Shown: positions 8,054 to 16,977, counted from the stretch's first letter. The stretch: DNA of 64,000 nt from Jannaschia sp. M317 (GCF_025141175.1 NZ_CP081155.1:1827001-1891000); one strand, 5' to 3'. Made by a program: numbers and translations. Notes: generated by a model from the sequence alone, not told the origin.

Positions 8054-8594
8054 ATCTGCTCCTTCGCTTTGGAACACACTATCGTCAATGTCCGCTGTCG
8101 GGAAGCTGCATCGCAGCATTTGTGTGGGGTCGTAAAGGCAGGTCTGGGCCGGAGCAACGATTGCTGTGGAAGTAAATGCCAAGATCCGCGCCTTAATATC
8201 TAACTAGCTACCGCCTCCAGTCGGCAGGACCGGGGGCCATCGAGTTGCTCGACGATGGCGAGATCGTCAGCGGGTGCAGGGCAGGCCCGGGCATTGACGA
8301 CAGTTTCTTATGGACAATCAGAGTCGAACCAAACGGTTAGCTGGCCAGCACAACTCAGGAGGCGCGGGAGTGTATCCGCAGGGCGGTTCTCCAGCGGGAC
8401 AGAATCGGAGAGAGGCAACCGGCAGGGCTGCCCGGAATGACCGCGGTGGACGGGGTGGCAGCCGGGTGGATTCGGAGGGGGCCTGATACGGAAACTCGTG
8501 GGGCACACCGCCTGCAAGTCATTGAAACGCATAGGACCACGCCGCTTGCCCGTGGGGCACATTGGCATTGAAAACAAAGGGGAAATCGGAGTTT
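8054..8594. other. Intergenic between the accessory island and tRNA-Ile2, no gene recognised
   Basis: Composition rises to chromosomal level within this stretch, at roughly 8200-8300. Open frames that run into the tRNA gene are artefacts. I looked for a copy of the tRNA 3' end as an attachment-site repeat and for integrase remnants, and saw neither. Confidence 0.4.
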
Positions 8595-8671
8595 TGGTAG
8601 GCCCGGCAGGACTTGAACCCGCAACCAAAGCGTTATGAGCGCTCTGCTCTAACCAATTGAGCTACAGGCCC
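8595..8671 (-). tRNA. tRNA-Ile2 (anticodon CAU)
   Basis: A 77-base cloverleaf including encoded CCA. Acceptor GGGCCTG pairs with CGGGCCT using two G-U pairs. The anticodon loop reads CTCATAA, and the T arm is GCGGG-TTCAAGT-CCTGC. The body resembles the minor isoleucine tRNA whose CAU anticodon is modified to lysidine rather than initiator or elongator Met, but that choice is by similarity. Its 3' end faces the accessory island. Confidence 0.88.
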
Positions 8672-8769
8672 CCGATCCCTGACAGGCCAGGCCGATTGTG
8701 CAGCCGCGTCCCGTCACGTAACAGGCTCGATAACAGACCGCCCGGGGCGGTCAAGTGAGAGGCTGCGAC

Positions 8770-9198
8770 ATGAGTGATACCCCCCGCACCCCCTATCTGG
8801 GCCGTTACCTGATTGCCGTGCTGGCCCTGACCATCGGGTTCATGGTCTTCGTGAACCTCGTGGCGCGTCTGACCGGTATTCTGTTGCCCGGTGGTGCGGT
8901 GGCGATTCTGCCTCCGATGATTGCCGCCCTGCATGTCGGACAGGTCTGGGGCAAGGAACGCGGTGCCGTCCCCGAAAGCGCCGTCGCCTGGCGCTGGGCT
9001 GCGGTCGCGGGGCTGGTGTTTTTGGCGGTGCAGCTGTTGCTGATGCCCGTGATGCTGGCGGGTGCGGGTGCGATTACCGGGCAGATGATGGGGTTGATCG
9101 CGGGGTTGGTGGCTGGAACCACGATCATGGCGGTGCTGGTGCATCGCCTGTTCCTGGTGATGGGTGCCAAGGGAGCTGTTGCCCGCCCCAAAGGGTGA
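8770..9198 (+). CDS. Small integral membrane protein, ABZJ_00895-like
   Basis: 142 residues from ATG 8770, with GAGAGG upstream. Four hydrophobic segments are visible: about 14-32 ([19 protein letters not shown]), 37-54 ([18 protein letters not shown]), 78-100 and 104-128. The Pro- and Gly-containing second segment followed by [13 protein letters not shown] is reminiscent of the ABZJ_00895 family of uncharacterised inner-membrane proteins. It lies 34 bases before purM on the same strand and may be cotranscribed. No function is known. Confidence 0.6.
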   Translation: MSDTPRTPYLGRYLIAVLALTIGFMVFVNLVARLTGILLPGGAVAILPPMIAALHVGQVWGKERGAVPESAVAWRWAAVAGLVFLAVQLLLMPVMLAGAGAITGQMMGLIAGLVAGTTIMAVLVHRLFLVMGAKGAVARPKG

Positions 9199-9232
9199 TG
9201 CTAGGCGGCGCGCAACTGACGCGGGGGCAGAT

Positions 9233-10282
9233 ATGACCGAGGGCAAGAACGGGCTTACCTATGCGGATGCGGGCGTCGACATCGACGCGGGCAACGCGCT
9301 GGTCGAGCGGATCAAACCGGCGGCCAAGTCGACCGAACGGTCCGGCACCATGGCGGGCCTGGGCGGTTTCGGCGCGCTGTTCGACCTCAAGGCGGCGGGC
9401 TTTCGCGATCCGATCCTGGTCGGGGCGACCGATGGCGTGGGCACCAAGCTGCGCCTGGCGATCGACACCGGCAAGCTTGACACCGTTGGCATCGATCTGG
9501 TCGCGATGTGCGTCAACGACCTGGTATGTCAGGGGGCGGAGCCGCTTTTCTTCCTCGATTACTTCGCCACTGGCAAGTTGGAGACAGAGGCCGCAGCCCA
9601 GGTGATCGAGGGCATCGCCGCGGGCTGCAAGGCATCGGGCTGTGCGTTGATCGGCGGTGAGACGGCGGAAATGCCCGGCATGTACGGGGCGGGTGATTTC
9701 GATCTGGCCGGGTTCGCCGTGGGCGCGATGGAACGCGGCACGCATCTGCCGGCGAATGTGGCCAAGGGCGATGTCCTGCTGGGCCTGTCTTCGGACGGTG
9801 TGCATTCAAACGGCTTTTCGCTGGTGCGCCGCGTGGCGGATCATGCGGGTCTGACCTGGGCCGATGCCGCCCCCTTTGCCGAAGGCACGCTGGGCGCGGC
9901 TTTGCTGACGCCCACGCGGCTTTATGTTCTGCCGTTGCTGGCCGCGGTGCGGGCAGGGGGCGTGCATGCGCTGGCCCATATCACCGGCGGCGGCCTGACC
10001 GAGAACCTGCCGCGTGTCCTGCCCAACGGTCTGGGTGCGACGATCGACCTGTCGTCCTGGCATCCCGCACCGGTCTTTGGTTGGCTGGCGCAGGCGGGTG
10101 GGGTGGCCACGGCAGAGATGCTCAAGACCTTCAACTGCGGCATCGGCATGGTGATGGTCTGCAACCCCGACCACGCCGATACGCTGGAAACGTTGCTGAC
10201 AGAGCAGGGCGAAACCGTGTCTCGCCTGGGCACCGTGACCGAGGGCACGGGCGTCAGCTATACCGGAACGCCCAACTGGTGA
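9233..10282 (+). CDS. purM: Phosphoribosylformylglycinamidine cyclo-ligase (AIR synthetase)
   Basis: This enzyme makes 5-aminoimidazole ribotide from FGAM and ATP, step five of purine synthesis, in the cytosol. The 349-residue product has the AIRS N-terminal signature ([20 protein letters not shown]), the substrate loop [10 protein letters not shown], the conserved [19 protein letters not shown] and [11 protein letters not shown] motifs, and the C-terminal AIRS domain ([21 protein letters not shown]). ATG 9233 with a GGGGG ribosome site gives the normal family length; the frame is open further upstream but overlaps the previous gene. The stop codon overlaps the GTG start of purN, a common alphaproteobacterial purMN pair. 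Confidence 0.97.
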   Translation: MTEGKNGLTYADAGVDIDAGNALVERIKPAAKSTERSGTMAGLGGFGALFDLKAAGFRDPILVGATDGVGTKLRLAIDTGKLDTVGIDLVAMCVNDLVCQGAEPLFFLDYFATGKLETEAAAQVIEGIAAGCKASGCALIGGETAEMPGMYGAGDFDLAGFAVGAMERGTHLPANVAKGDVLLGLSSDGVHSNGFSLVRRVADHAGLTWADAAPFAEGTLGAALLTPTRLYVLPLLAAVRAGGVHALAHITGGGLTENLPRVLPNGLGATIDLSSWHPAPVFGWLAQAGGVATAEMLKTFNCGIGMVMVCNPDHADTLETLLTEQGETVSRLGTVTEGTGVSYTGTPNW

Positions 10283-10869
10283 AACGTGTCGCGATCCTGA
10301 TTTCGGGCGGCGGCTCCAACATGCTGAAGCTGGTGGAGTCGATGACCGGCGACCACCCGGCGCGGCCCGTGCTTGTGGCCTCCAACGATCCGGGAGCGGG
10401 GGGGCTGGCCCGCGCAGCGGCCCTGGGGATCGAGACGGCAGCGGTCGATCACCGCCCCTTCAACGGCGACCGTGCCGCGTTCGAGGCGGCGCTGGGCGAC
10501 CGGATCGAGGCGGCGCAGCCCGACATCCTGGCGCTGGCGGGGTTCATGCGGATCCTGACGCCTGCTTTCACGGCGCGCTGGGCCGGGCGGATGCTGAATA
10601 TCCATCCGTCGCTTCTGCCCAAGTATCGCGGCCTGCACACCCACGCACGGGCCATCGAGGCGGGCGATACGCAAGCCGGCTGCTCGGTCCACGAGGTCAC
10701 CGCCGAGTTGGACGACGGCCCCATCCTGGGGCAGGCGCGCGTGCCGATCCTGCCGGGTGATACACCCGACAGTCTGGCCGCGCGGGTGTTGGCGCAGGAA
10801 CACAAGCTTTACCCGGCTGTCCTGCGCCGGTTTGCGTCCGGCGACCGGACTGCGATCACGCTTCCGTGA
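10279..10869 (+). CDS. purN: Phosphoribosylglycinamide formyltransferase (GAR transformylase)
   Basis: The enzyme transfers a formyl group from 10-formyl-tetrahydrofolate to GAR, step three of purine synthesis. The 196-residue product starts at a GTG (10279) inside the purM stop region (GTGA overlap), giving [15 protein letters not shown], the expected phosphate-binding N-terminus. The catalytic set is present: Asn and His in [14 protein letters not shown], and Asp in [11 protein letters not shown]. Its length is normal for the family. Translation is coupled to purM. Confidence 0.97.
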   Translation: MKRVAILISGGGSNMLKLVESMTGDHPARPVLVASNDPGAGGLARAAALGIETAAVDHRPFNGDRAAFEAALGDRIEAAQPDILALAGFMRILTPAFTARWAGRMLNIHPSLLPKYRGLHTHARAIEAGDTQAGCSVHEVTAELDDGPILGQARVPILPGDTPDSLAARVLAQEHKLYPAVLRRFASGDRTAITLP

Positions 10870-10934
10870 GGCCAGCGCTTTCCCTCCGTTTGGCAATCGG
10901 CTAGATCAGGGAAAACGGACGAAAGGGCAGAGCC

Positions 10935-12104
10935 ATTCCCGCCGACATCAAGACGCTGCGCACGACCGAAGACCTCGCCAAATTCTGCGCCGAAGCCGCC
11001 CAAGCCCCCTATGTGACCGTCGATACGGAGTTCCTGCGGGAACGGACCTATTATTCGAAGCTTTGTCTGATTCAGCTGGCCTATCCGGGGAACGGCACCG
11101 ACGATGCCGTCCTTGTCGATCCGCTGGTAGACGGGCTGGATCTGGCCCCGCTGTATGATCTTTTCCGGGATACCGGCATTGTGAAGGTGTTTCACGCCGC
11201 CCGCCAGGATCTGGAGATCTTTGCCATCGAAGGCGATGTCATTCCCAGCCCCCTGTTCGATACCCAGGTCGCGGCCATGGTCTGCGGCTTCGGAGAGCAG
11301 GTTGGCTATGAAACCCTCGTGCGCAAGATCGCCAAGGGCAGCGTCGACAAGTCCTCGCGGTTCACCGACTGGTCCCGCCGCCCGCTGTCGGATGCCCAGA
11401 AAATCTATGCTCTGGCCGATGTGACCCACCTGCGGGTCGTGTATGAATATCTCGCCGCCGAAATCGCCAAGTCCGGTCGCCAGCCTTGGGTCGAGGAAGA
11501 GCTGGATGTGCTGCGCGACCCCGCCACCTACCGGGTGGAACCGCGCGATGCCTACATGCGGTTGAAGATGCGCAACCCGTCGCCCCGCTATCTTGCCATC
11601 GCGCGCGAGTTGGCCGCCTTCCGCGAACGCTATGCCCAGGAACAGAACGTCCCCCGCAATCGGGTTTTCAAGGATGATGCCCTGTTGGAGCTGGTGGCGA
11701 ACAAGCCCAAGGACCTGGGCGAGCTGAGCAAGGCCCGCCTGTTGCTGCGCGAGGCCCGCAAGGGCGCGATTGCCGACGGCATCCTGGCCGCCATCGCCGC
11801 CGGTCAAGAGGTGCCGCGCGAACAGATGCCCCCGGCGCCCTGTGCCAAGGCGCGTGACCAGATCAACGGCGCGCTGGCGGATCTGCTGCGGGTGCTGCTG
11901 AAGGCCAAGGCGGAGCAGGCGGGCGTGGCCCAGAAGCTGATTGCGACGGCGTCCGACCTTGATGACATCGCGGCGGGCACCCGTAGCGGGGCCTGGGCGA
12001 AAGGGTGGCGGGGCGAGGTCTTTGGCCAGGACGCGCTGCGGCTTTGCGAAGGCAGCATCGCGCTCGCCTGTCAGGGGCAGACCGTCAAGATCATCCCGCT
12101 CTGA
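10935..12104 (+). CDS. rnd: Ribonuclease D, with an apparent ATT start codon
   Basis: 3'-5' exoribonuclease for tRNA and other RNA ends. The DEDDy nuclease motifs are VDTEFLRERTYY, FDTQVAAMVCG and VTHLRVVYEYL. A C-terminal HRDC-type region follows (ELAAFRERYAQEQNVPRNRVFKDDALLEL). The first strong start codon, GTG 11013, would remove the N-terminal strand that precedes VDTEF in the family. The frame is open only back to a stop at 10902, and no ATG, GTG or TTG lies in between. The sequence from ATT 10935 (IPADIKTLRTTEDLAKFC) looks like a normal RNase D N-terminus, and AAAGGG lies about seven bases upstream. ATT is therefore the likely start, giving 389 residues; a base error in the sequence is the alternative. 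Confidence 0.88.
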   Translation: MPADIKTLRTTEDLAKFCAEAAQAPYVTVDTEFLRERTYYSKLCLIQLAYPGNGTDDAVLVDPLVDGLDLAPLYDLFRDTGIVKVFHAARQDLEIFAIEGDVIPSPLFDTQVAAMVCGFGEQVGYETLVRKIAKGSVDKSSRFTDWSRRPLSDAQKIYALADVTHLRVVYEYLAAEIAKSGRQPWVEEELDVLRDPATYRVEPRDAYMRLKMRNPSPRYLAIARELAAFRERYAQEQNVPRNRVFKDDALLELVANKPKDLGELSKARLLLREARKGAIADGILAAIAAGQEVPREQMPPAPCAKARDQINGALADLLRVLLKAKAEQAGVAQKLIATASDLDDIAAGTRSGAWAKGWRGEVFGQDALRLCEGSIALACQGQTVKIIPL

Positions 12105-12119
12105 GGTCGGGGATCTTGA

Positions 12120-12141
12120 TCAGATCCTTCTAAGGATCTGA
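12120..12141. repeat. Intergenic palindrome, copy 1 of 3
   Basis: TCAGATCCTT (12120-12129), two-base loop, AAGGATCTGA (12132-12141): a perfect 10-bp stem. It lies between the convergent ends of rnd and the SH3b gene. No T-tract follows on either strand. Related copies are at 55078 and 61390. Confidence 0.75.
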
Positions 12142-12144
12142 CGT

Positions 12145-12606
12145 CTAATCCGTGACATAGGCGTCAAAGGCCCAACCCTGCGCCCCCGAGACATGGCGCA
12201 CATGCAGCCAGCGGCCTTCCCGGCCCAGAGGTTCCAAACGGTCACCGGGGTACATTCGCCGCAAGATCGCGTGATCGGTGCCCGGCCCCGACCGCAAATT
12301 CAGATAGCCGTCCCCCGTCTGCGCCACGAACAGCGGCGGACCGACCACGGGCGCGGCCTTTTCGAGATAGGTCAGGGACGCCCAACCCGTTGCCCCCGAT
12401 GGCAGGCGCACGCGCGCCCAGCGGCCCATCGTCTCCTCGACCTGGACCCGCGCACCCACGTCCAGCCTTTGCAACACCTCATGGCGCGTTCCCGGGCCAA
12501 TGCGCAGGTTCAGGTAGCCATCGTCTGATTGTCCCACATAAAGCGTCTGCGCCAGCGCCAGACTCGGCGCGACGATCAGGGCGAGGATAAGGGCGGCGAT
12601 GCGCAT
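12145..12606 (-). CDS. Secreted protein with two SH3b domains
   Basis: 153 residues from ATG 12606, with GGAG upstream. A Sec signal peptide (MRIAALILALIVAPSLALAQ) is followed by two bacterial SH3 repeats, each starting with the same pattern: DDGYLNLRIGPGTRHEVLQRL at about 28 and DGYLNLRSGPGTDHAILRRM at about 98. Each ends in WARVRLPSGATGWAS or its equivalent. SH3b pairs usually bind peptidoglycan or proteins in the periplasm. There is no enzymatic domain. It is monocistronic and convergent with rnd. Confidence 0.85.
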   Translation of the reverse strand: MRIAALILALIVAPSLALAQTLYVGQSDDGYLNLRIGPGTRHEVLQRLDVGARVQVEETMGRWARVRLPSGATGWASLTYLEKAAPVVGPPLFVAQTGDGYLNLRSGPGTDHAILRRMYPGDRLEPLGREGRWLHVRHVSGAQGWAFDAYVTD

Positions 12607-12901
12607 GGTGGCTCCTGTCTGGCAATGCCGCAGATTCGCCCGCGAACGGGTCGGACGCAAGCCCGTACCGTCGACAGGCTGGCGGCTGAGCGGTGCGTTT
12701 CTACCCGTCCCCGGGACCCGCGATGTCGATTATCTGATCCGGCATGGATTGCCGTTTGAGAGGCATTTGTAACGCGCCGGTGTATTCGACCAGGATCTGC
12801 GTCGGGGTCGAGATCGCCGGGGCGCGTGCGTCCCATGGGGTTTTGTGTCACCCGATGGCACCTCCGCAAGGCCGGGCCAGATCGAGACGCAGCAGCAGGG
12901 T
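12607..12901. other. Intergenic, nothing recognised
   Basis: About 295 bases between two leftward genes. It should contain the promoter of the SH3b gene. No conserved small ORF, RNA or repeat is seen. Confidence 0.35.
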
Positions 12902-14137
12902 CTAGCGCCCCGTCCGCAGCAGCGCCTCCTTGTCGATGCCCAGTTTGACGATCTTTTCGTTCAGCGTGCGCCGACCGATGCCCAACCCGTCGGCCGCGTC
13001 CTCCATCCGGCCCTCGTGATCGGTCAAGGCACGGGCAATCAGCTTGCGTTCGAACGCGGCGACAGCCTCGCGCAGGGTCGGGGGCACCGGAGGGCGATCT
13101 TCGTCGGACATCAGACAGTGACCGATGCGCGCCGTGCCATGCCGCGCCCGCATCGCAAATCGTTCGGCCACGGCGCGCAGCTCGCGCAGGTTGCCAGGCC
13201 AGCTGTGGGCGATCAACAGGGCCAGATCGTCCGCCGACAGGGTGGGCATGTCGATCTGCATCCGTGTCGCAGCGGGGTCGAGCTCCGCCAGAAACAGCTC
13301 GGCGATGTCGTCGGGCCGCTCGCGCAGGGCGGGCACACGGATCACATGGGTCGCCAGCCGCCAACGCAGATCCGGCATCACCCGGTCCGCGCGATCCTCG
13401 TCAAGCGCCGCGATCAGGCGCGGGCCGTCCGGCAGGGCCAGCGCCAGCTGTGCCTGGGTCGCGTCATCGCAACGGTCCAGCCCTTCCAGAAAGAGCGTCC
13501 CTCCGGTCGGTATCGGGCCGGGGTCCAGCCCGGCGGCACGCGCGACAAAGGGTGTCCCGGCACGGGGGGAGAGGTCGTGGACCACCCGTGCGATGGCTGA
13601 CCGGCCGGTGCCCACGGCCCCCTCGATCAGGACCGGTGCCAGCGATCCGGCGGCGTCCAGGATGGCGATGCGCAACTGTGCGGCGGCGGCGCTGTGCCCG
13701 GCGGCCACCCGGTCGAGGTCGGTGCCCTGGGCCACACGAGCGGCGATGCGCATCTGCTGTTCGGCCTGACGGCGATCCTGCGCGGCGCTGCGCAATGCTT
13801 CGATCAACTTTGGGGGGTCGTGCGGTTTCTCCAGAAAGCCGCGCGCTCCTGCCTGAACGGCCTCGACCGCTGTGGAAATGTCGCCATGGGCCGACAGCAT
13901 CAGGATCGGAGGGCAATGCGGTCCCGCAACCGCGCGCACGAAATCCAGCCCCGACATGCCCGGCATTTTCAGATCGCAAAGCACCACATCGGGGGCCAGA
14001 CCGTGCAATCGCGCCACTGCATCCTGTGCGCGGGCCGCCGTGTCCACGCGCCAGCCGCCGCGCGTCAACAGATGGCGCAGCGAATCGCGCATCGCCGCGT
14101 CGTCGTCGACGACCAGAACGTGGAACGGGTCGGTCAT
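12902..14137 (-). CDS. NtrC/DctD-family response regulator with degenerate AAA+ motor
   Basis: 411 residues. The receiver domain (about 1-120) has phospho-acceptor Asp55 (VVLCDLKMPGMSG) and Lys104 (FLEKPHDPP). The central AAA+ domain is altered: Walker A reads EGAVGTGRS (172-180, Arg in place of Lys), the GAFTGA loop that contacts sigma-54 is absent, and Walker B reads GGTLFLEGLD instead of GGTLFLDE. The C-terminal Fis-type helix-turn-helix is intact (MEDAADGLGIGRRTLNEKIVKLGI). It therefore probably works without sigma-54, like the Rhodobacter NtrC proteins that activate sigma-70 RNA polymerase. The gene overlaps the upstream kinase gene by four bases, and the pair is divergent from a TRAP transporter that it presumably controls. 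Confidence 0.88.
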   Translation of the reverse strand: MTDPFHVLVVDDDAAMRDSLRHLLTRGGWRVDTAARAQDAVARLHGLAPDVVLCDLKMPGMSGLDFVRAVAGPHCPPILMLSAHGDISTAVEAVQAGARGFLEKPHDPPKLIEALRSAAQDRRQAEQQMRIAARVAQGTDLDRVAAGHSAAAAQLRIAILDAAGSLAPVLIEGAVGTGRSAIARVVHDLSPRAGTPFVARAAGLDPGPIPTGGTLFLEGLDRCDDATQAQLALALPDGPRLIAALDEDRADRVMPDLRWRLATHVIRVPALRERPDDIAELFLAELDPAATRMQIDMPTLSADDLALLIAHSWPGNLRELRAVAERFAMRARHGTARIGHCLMSDEDRPPVPPTLREAVAAFERKLIARALTDHEGRMEDAADGLGIGRRTLNEKIVKLGIDKEALLRTGR

Positions 14138-15819
14138 GACAGCGGTAGCCGAATGGCAAAGGCCGCGCCGCCCAGATCGCTGTCGCCTGCGGTCAGGGTG
14201 CCGCCGTGTTCGTGGACGATCTCGGCAGATATGGCCAGGCCAAGGCCCGTGCCCTCGCCCGAGGCGCGGGTGGTGAAGAACGGCTCGACCGCTTGATCCA
14301 GCGGCACCGACAACCCCGGCCCGTTGTCGGAGATGGTCAGCCGGGCATGGTCGCCGTCCTGGTCTATCTCGATCCGTACGATCGGTTCCGGCAGGCCCTC
14401 GACCGCGTCGATGGCGTTGCGCAGCAGGTTGACGGCCACCTGTTCCAGACGGTGCCGGTCGCCCCGCACCTGCGCATCGGTGCGCGGGCCGTGCAGGGTC
14501 ACGCCCGAGATGCGGTCTGCCAGGACCTCCTGCGCGTAACGCGTCACCTCGCTCAGGGGGACCGAGGCCATGACCGGCCCGTCAGAGCGGGCGAAGAACT
14601 TCAACTGCCGGGTGATTCCGTCAAGGCGATCCACCAGGCCGCCAATCCGCCCGGCCAGCCCGCTGTCCGTTTCCGGCCCCAAGGTGTCGGCATACAGATG
14701 GTTGCGCATCGCCGCGATGGGTTGGCCCAGCTCATGACAGACCGACGCCGCCAGCCGTCCCAGAACGGCCAGCCGCCCGGTGCGGACCAATTCCGCCTGA
14801 GCCTCGCGCAGGCGCGTTTCGACCAACTGTCGTTCGCTGATTTCTTCGGTCAGGCGGCGGTTCATGCGGCGCAGCGCGGCTTCCTTGGCGGCGGCCTTGC
14901 GCAGGTCGCCTGTGGCGCGCACTGCCTGCCGACCGGTCCAGACCAAAGAGGCCAGGATCATCGACACCGCAACCGCCCCCGCGGCGATAAACGCCCAAAG
15001 CGCCGCAGTCCCGGTCGCGGGGGCATATCCGACCCGCCAGGGGGCCGCGTCCATGTCGCGCAGAATCATGTCGCGCGGCAACGGCACGGGCGACAGCGCC
15101 TCGGCCCCGAACTGCCGACTGTCCCGCATGCGCCGGATCTGTTCGCCATCAAGCGGGGCCGTCGACCGATAGCGCCAGTCATCGCGAGAGGTCAGGATCG
15201 TCACGCCGTCGCCGTTGAGAACGCGCACCGCTTCGTCCGCCCCCGCCCAGTCGCGTTCCAGCCGCGACAGATCCAGCTTGATGGCAAGCACGCCCAAAAC
15301 CGCGCCCGTGCCATCACGCACCGCTTCGGCGATGAAATACCCAGGCCGCCGGGTGGTTGCGCCAACGCCGAAAAACGTGCCGGTCCGGCCGGCCAAAGCT
15401 TCGGTGAAATAGGGGCGAAAGGCGTAGGATTGGCCCACAAAACTGCCGTCGGTGCCCGCGTTCGACGCGGCAAGGGTCAGGCCCGCGCGGTTCATCAGGT
15501 AGATCGCGTCGACCTCTGCGCGGGGGGCATAGTCGGCCAGTCGCGCATTCAGCCGCCCCGGCGCCGCCCCGCCCGCCACCGCGCGCACGACCGGATCCTG
15601 CGCCAGGATATGCGGCAAATGGGTGACGCGCCCCAGCTCTGCCTCGATGCCAGACACATAGAGCGCGAGACGCCCCTCGGCCCGTTCCGCCTCGATACGG
15701 CTAAGCACGCCCAAGGTGGCAACAAAGGCCACGCCCGCCGCCAGCAGCGCCAGCCCCACAATCAGGGCCCCCAGGCGTGCCACAGGCAGCCCGGTCATCC
15801 GATCAACGGTGCGGTCCAC
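14134..15819 (-). CDS. DctB-like sensor histidine kinase
   Basis: 561 residues from GTG 15819, with GGGAGGAG upstream. An N-terminal membrane helix (about 12-35) is followed by a periplasmic double-Cache-type sensor domain (about 40-270), a second membrane helix (ALWAFIAAGAVAVSMILASLVW), and a coiled-coil linker rich in Glu and Arg. The kinase core has the phospho-acceptor His in VCHELGQPIAAMRNHLY, an N box (VNLLRNAIDAVEG), and G boxes (ISDNGPGLS, GTGLGLAIS). The layout matches DctB, which senses C4-dicarboxylates in the periplasm. The real ligand here is unknown. It overlaps its response regulator and is divergent from dctP. Confidence 0.9.
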   Translation of the reverse strand: MDRTVDRMTGLPVARLGALIVGLALLAAGVAFVATLGVLSRIEAERAEGRLALYVSGIEAELGRVTHLPHILAQDPVVRAVAGGAAPGRLNARLADYAPRAEVDAIYLMNRAGLTLAASNAGTDGSFVGQSYAFRPYFTEALAGRTGTFFGVGATTRRPGYFIAEAVRDGTGAVLGVLAIKLDLSRLERDWAGADEAVRVLNGDGVTILTSRDDWRYRSTAPLDGEQIRRMRDSRQFGAEALSPVPLPRDMILRDMDAAPWRVGYAPATGTAALWAFIAAGAVAVSMILASLVWTGRQAVRATGDLRKAAAKEAALRRMNRRLTEEISERQLVETRLREAQAELVRTGRLAVLGRLAASVCHELGQPIAAMRNHLYADTLGPETDSGLAGRIGGLVDRLDGITRQLKFFARSDGPVMASVPLSEVTRYAQEVLADRISGVTLHGPRTDAQVRGDRHRLEQVAVNLLRNAIDAVEGLPEPIVRIEIDQDGDHARLTISDNGPGLSVPLDQAVEPFFTTRASGEGTGLGLAISAEIVHEHGGTLTAGDSDLGGAAFAIRLPLS

Positions 15820-15872
15820 GATCTCCTCCCTCGGGGCCAGTCTAGCAGTCGATCGCGACGGGCGCCTTGCGG

Positions 15873-15908
15873 AAATCCGCAGGTCTTTGCGCGATGCCCT
15901 GCGGATTT
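15873..15908. promoter_or_regulatory. Inverted repeat between the sensor kinase gene and dctP, probable activator site
   Basis: AAATCCGCAGG (15873-15883) and CCTGCGGATTT (15898-15908) form a perfect 11-bp inverted repeat with a 14-bp spacer. The left arm is part of a second palindrome, TGCGGAAATCCGCA. It resembles, from memory, the GCGG-AAT-CCGC core of rhizobial DctD sites. No sigma-54 -24/-12 element was seen downstream. Confidence 0.5.
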
Positions 15909-15978
15909 GTTCATATCGCCGATCATGCCGCGCGGGCTAGGTCTGACCCATGTCGCAATTCAGGGAGGAAGACCGACA

Positions 15979-16977
15979 ATGATCAAAGCCATTATCCTGT
16001 GCACCACCGCCGCTGCCATCGCCGCCCCGGCCATGGCCGAAGAATGGGACGTCAGCCTTTGGGGCAAGCGCCGCGCCTTCACCGAGCACGTCGAGAAGCT
16101 GGCCGAACTGGTGTCCGAAAAGACCGGCGGCGAGTTCACGCTGAACATCAGCTACGGTGGCCTGTCCGGCTCTCGCGAGAACCTTGACGGGATCTCCATC
16201 GGGGCCTTTGAGATGGCTCAGTTCTGCGCGGGCTATCACCCCGACAAGAACCCCTCGCTGACGGTGCTGGAACTGCCGTTCCTGGGCGTTGGCTCGCTGG
16301 AGGAAGAGCGGTCGATCAGCCAGGCCGTCTACGCCAGCGATGCCGTTAAGGACGACCTGGCCCGTTGGAGCGCGGTCGCGCTGATGCCGTCGCCGCTGCC
16401 GCAGTACAACCTGGTGGGCAAGGGCGATGCGCCGACCTCGTTGGACGGCTTGTCCGGCCTGTCGGTGCGCGCCACCGGTGGCATCGGGGCCGCGATGTCC
16501 GAGCTGGGCGCCACGCCGACCTCCATGAGCGCCTCCGAGGTGCGTCAGGCAATGGACTCGGGCGTCGTGAACGCGGTGGCCTTCGCGCCCCACGCGCACA
16601 TGTCCTTTGGCACCGTCGAAGCCGCGACCTGGTGGACGACGAACCTGAACCCGGGCACGGTCAACTGCCCCGTGGTGGTGAATTCCGACGCGCTGGACAG
16701 CCTGTCGGACGAACACCGCGAGGCGCTGCTGGGCAGCGTGGACGAGGCGCTGGACCACTATCTGGCCTACTACGATGAGCAGACGATGGCCGCCTGGGCC
16801 CCCCTGCTGGACGAGAAGAGCATCACGCAGGTGACCTTCGACGATGCGGCCCTGGCCGATCTGGCCGCCCGCGTGGCCGACCCGGCCGCTGCGGCCTGGG
16901 TCGAGGCGAATGCCGCCAAGGGCCTGCCCGCGCAGGAGCTTCTGGATATGGTCAAGAAGCTCGCCGCCGAGCAGTAA
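15979..16977 (+). CDS. dctP: TRAP transporter substrate-binding protein (DctP family)
   Basis: 332 residues from ATG 15979, with GGGAGGAAG upstream. A Sec signal peptide (MIKAIILCTTAAAIAAPAMA) shows that it is periplasmic. The mature part has the DctP fold features, including FAPHAHMSFGTVEAATWW in the second lobe and an alanine-rich C-terminal helix. It captures a small organic acid and hands it to the DctQM permease encoded just downstream. It is the first gene of dctPQM and is divergent from the two-component system. The substrate cannot be read from the sequence; a C4-dicarboxylate is only a guess from the regulator type. Confidence 0.9.
   Translation: MIKAIILCTTAAAIAAPAMAEEWDVSLWGKRRAFTEHVEKLAELVSEKTGGEFTLNISYGGLSGSRENLDGISIGAFEMAQFCAGYHPDKNPSLTVLELPFLGVGSLEEERSISQAVYASDAVKDDLARWSAVALMPSPLPQYNLVGKGDAPTSLDGLSGLSVRATGGIGAAMSELGATPTSMSASEVRQAMDSGVVNAVAFAPHAHMSFGTVEAATWWTTNLNPGTVNCPVVVNSDALDSLSDEHREALLGSVDEALDHYLAYYDEQTMAAWAPLLDEKSITQVTFDDAALADLAARVADPAAAAWVEANAAKGLPAQELLDMVKKLAAEQ

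Noticed and set aside
7471-8203. Protein-coding genes in overlapping frames around the MITE
   Set aside because: The frames cross the MITE boundaries or lack ribosome sites, and their translations show no family. Only the 26-codon ORF has a strong translation signal.
1-8600. CRISPR array inside the window
   Set aside because: No regularly spaced repeats of 30-40 bases were seen. The cas2 gene runs off the left edge, so the array should lie beyond it.
8308-8628. A minus-strand ORF beginning inside the tRNA-Ile2 gene
   Set aside because: A typical false call made by translating the T arm of a tRNA.
14206-15978. A long plus-strand extension upstream of dctP
   Set aside because: It is antisense to the sensor kinase. 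The signal peptide and ribosome site fix the dctP start at 15979.
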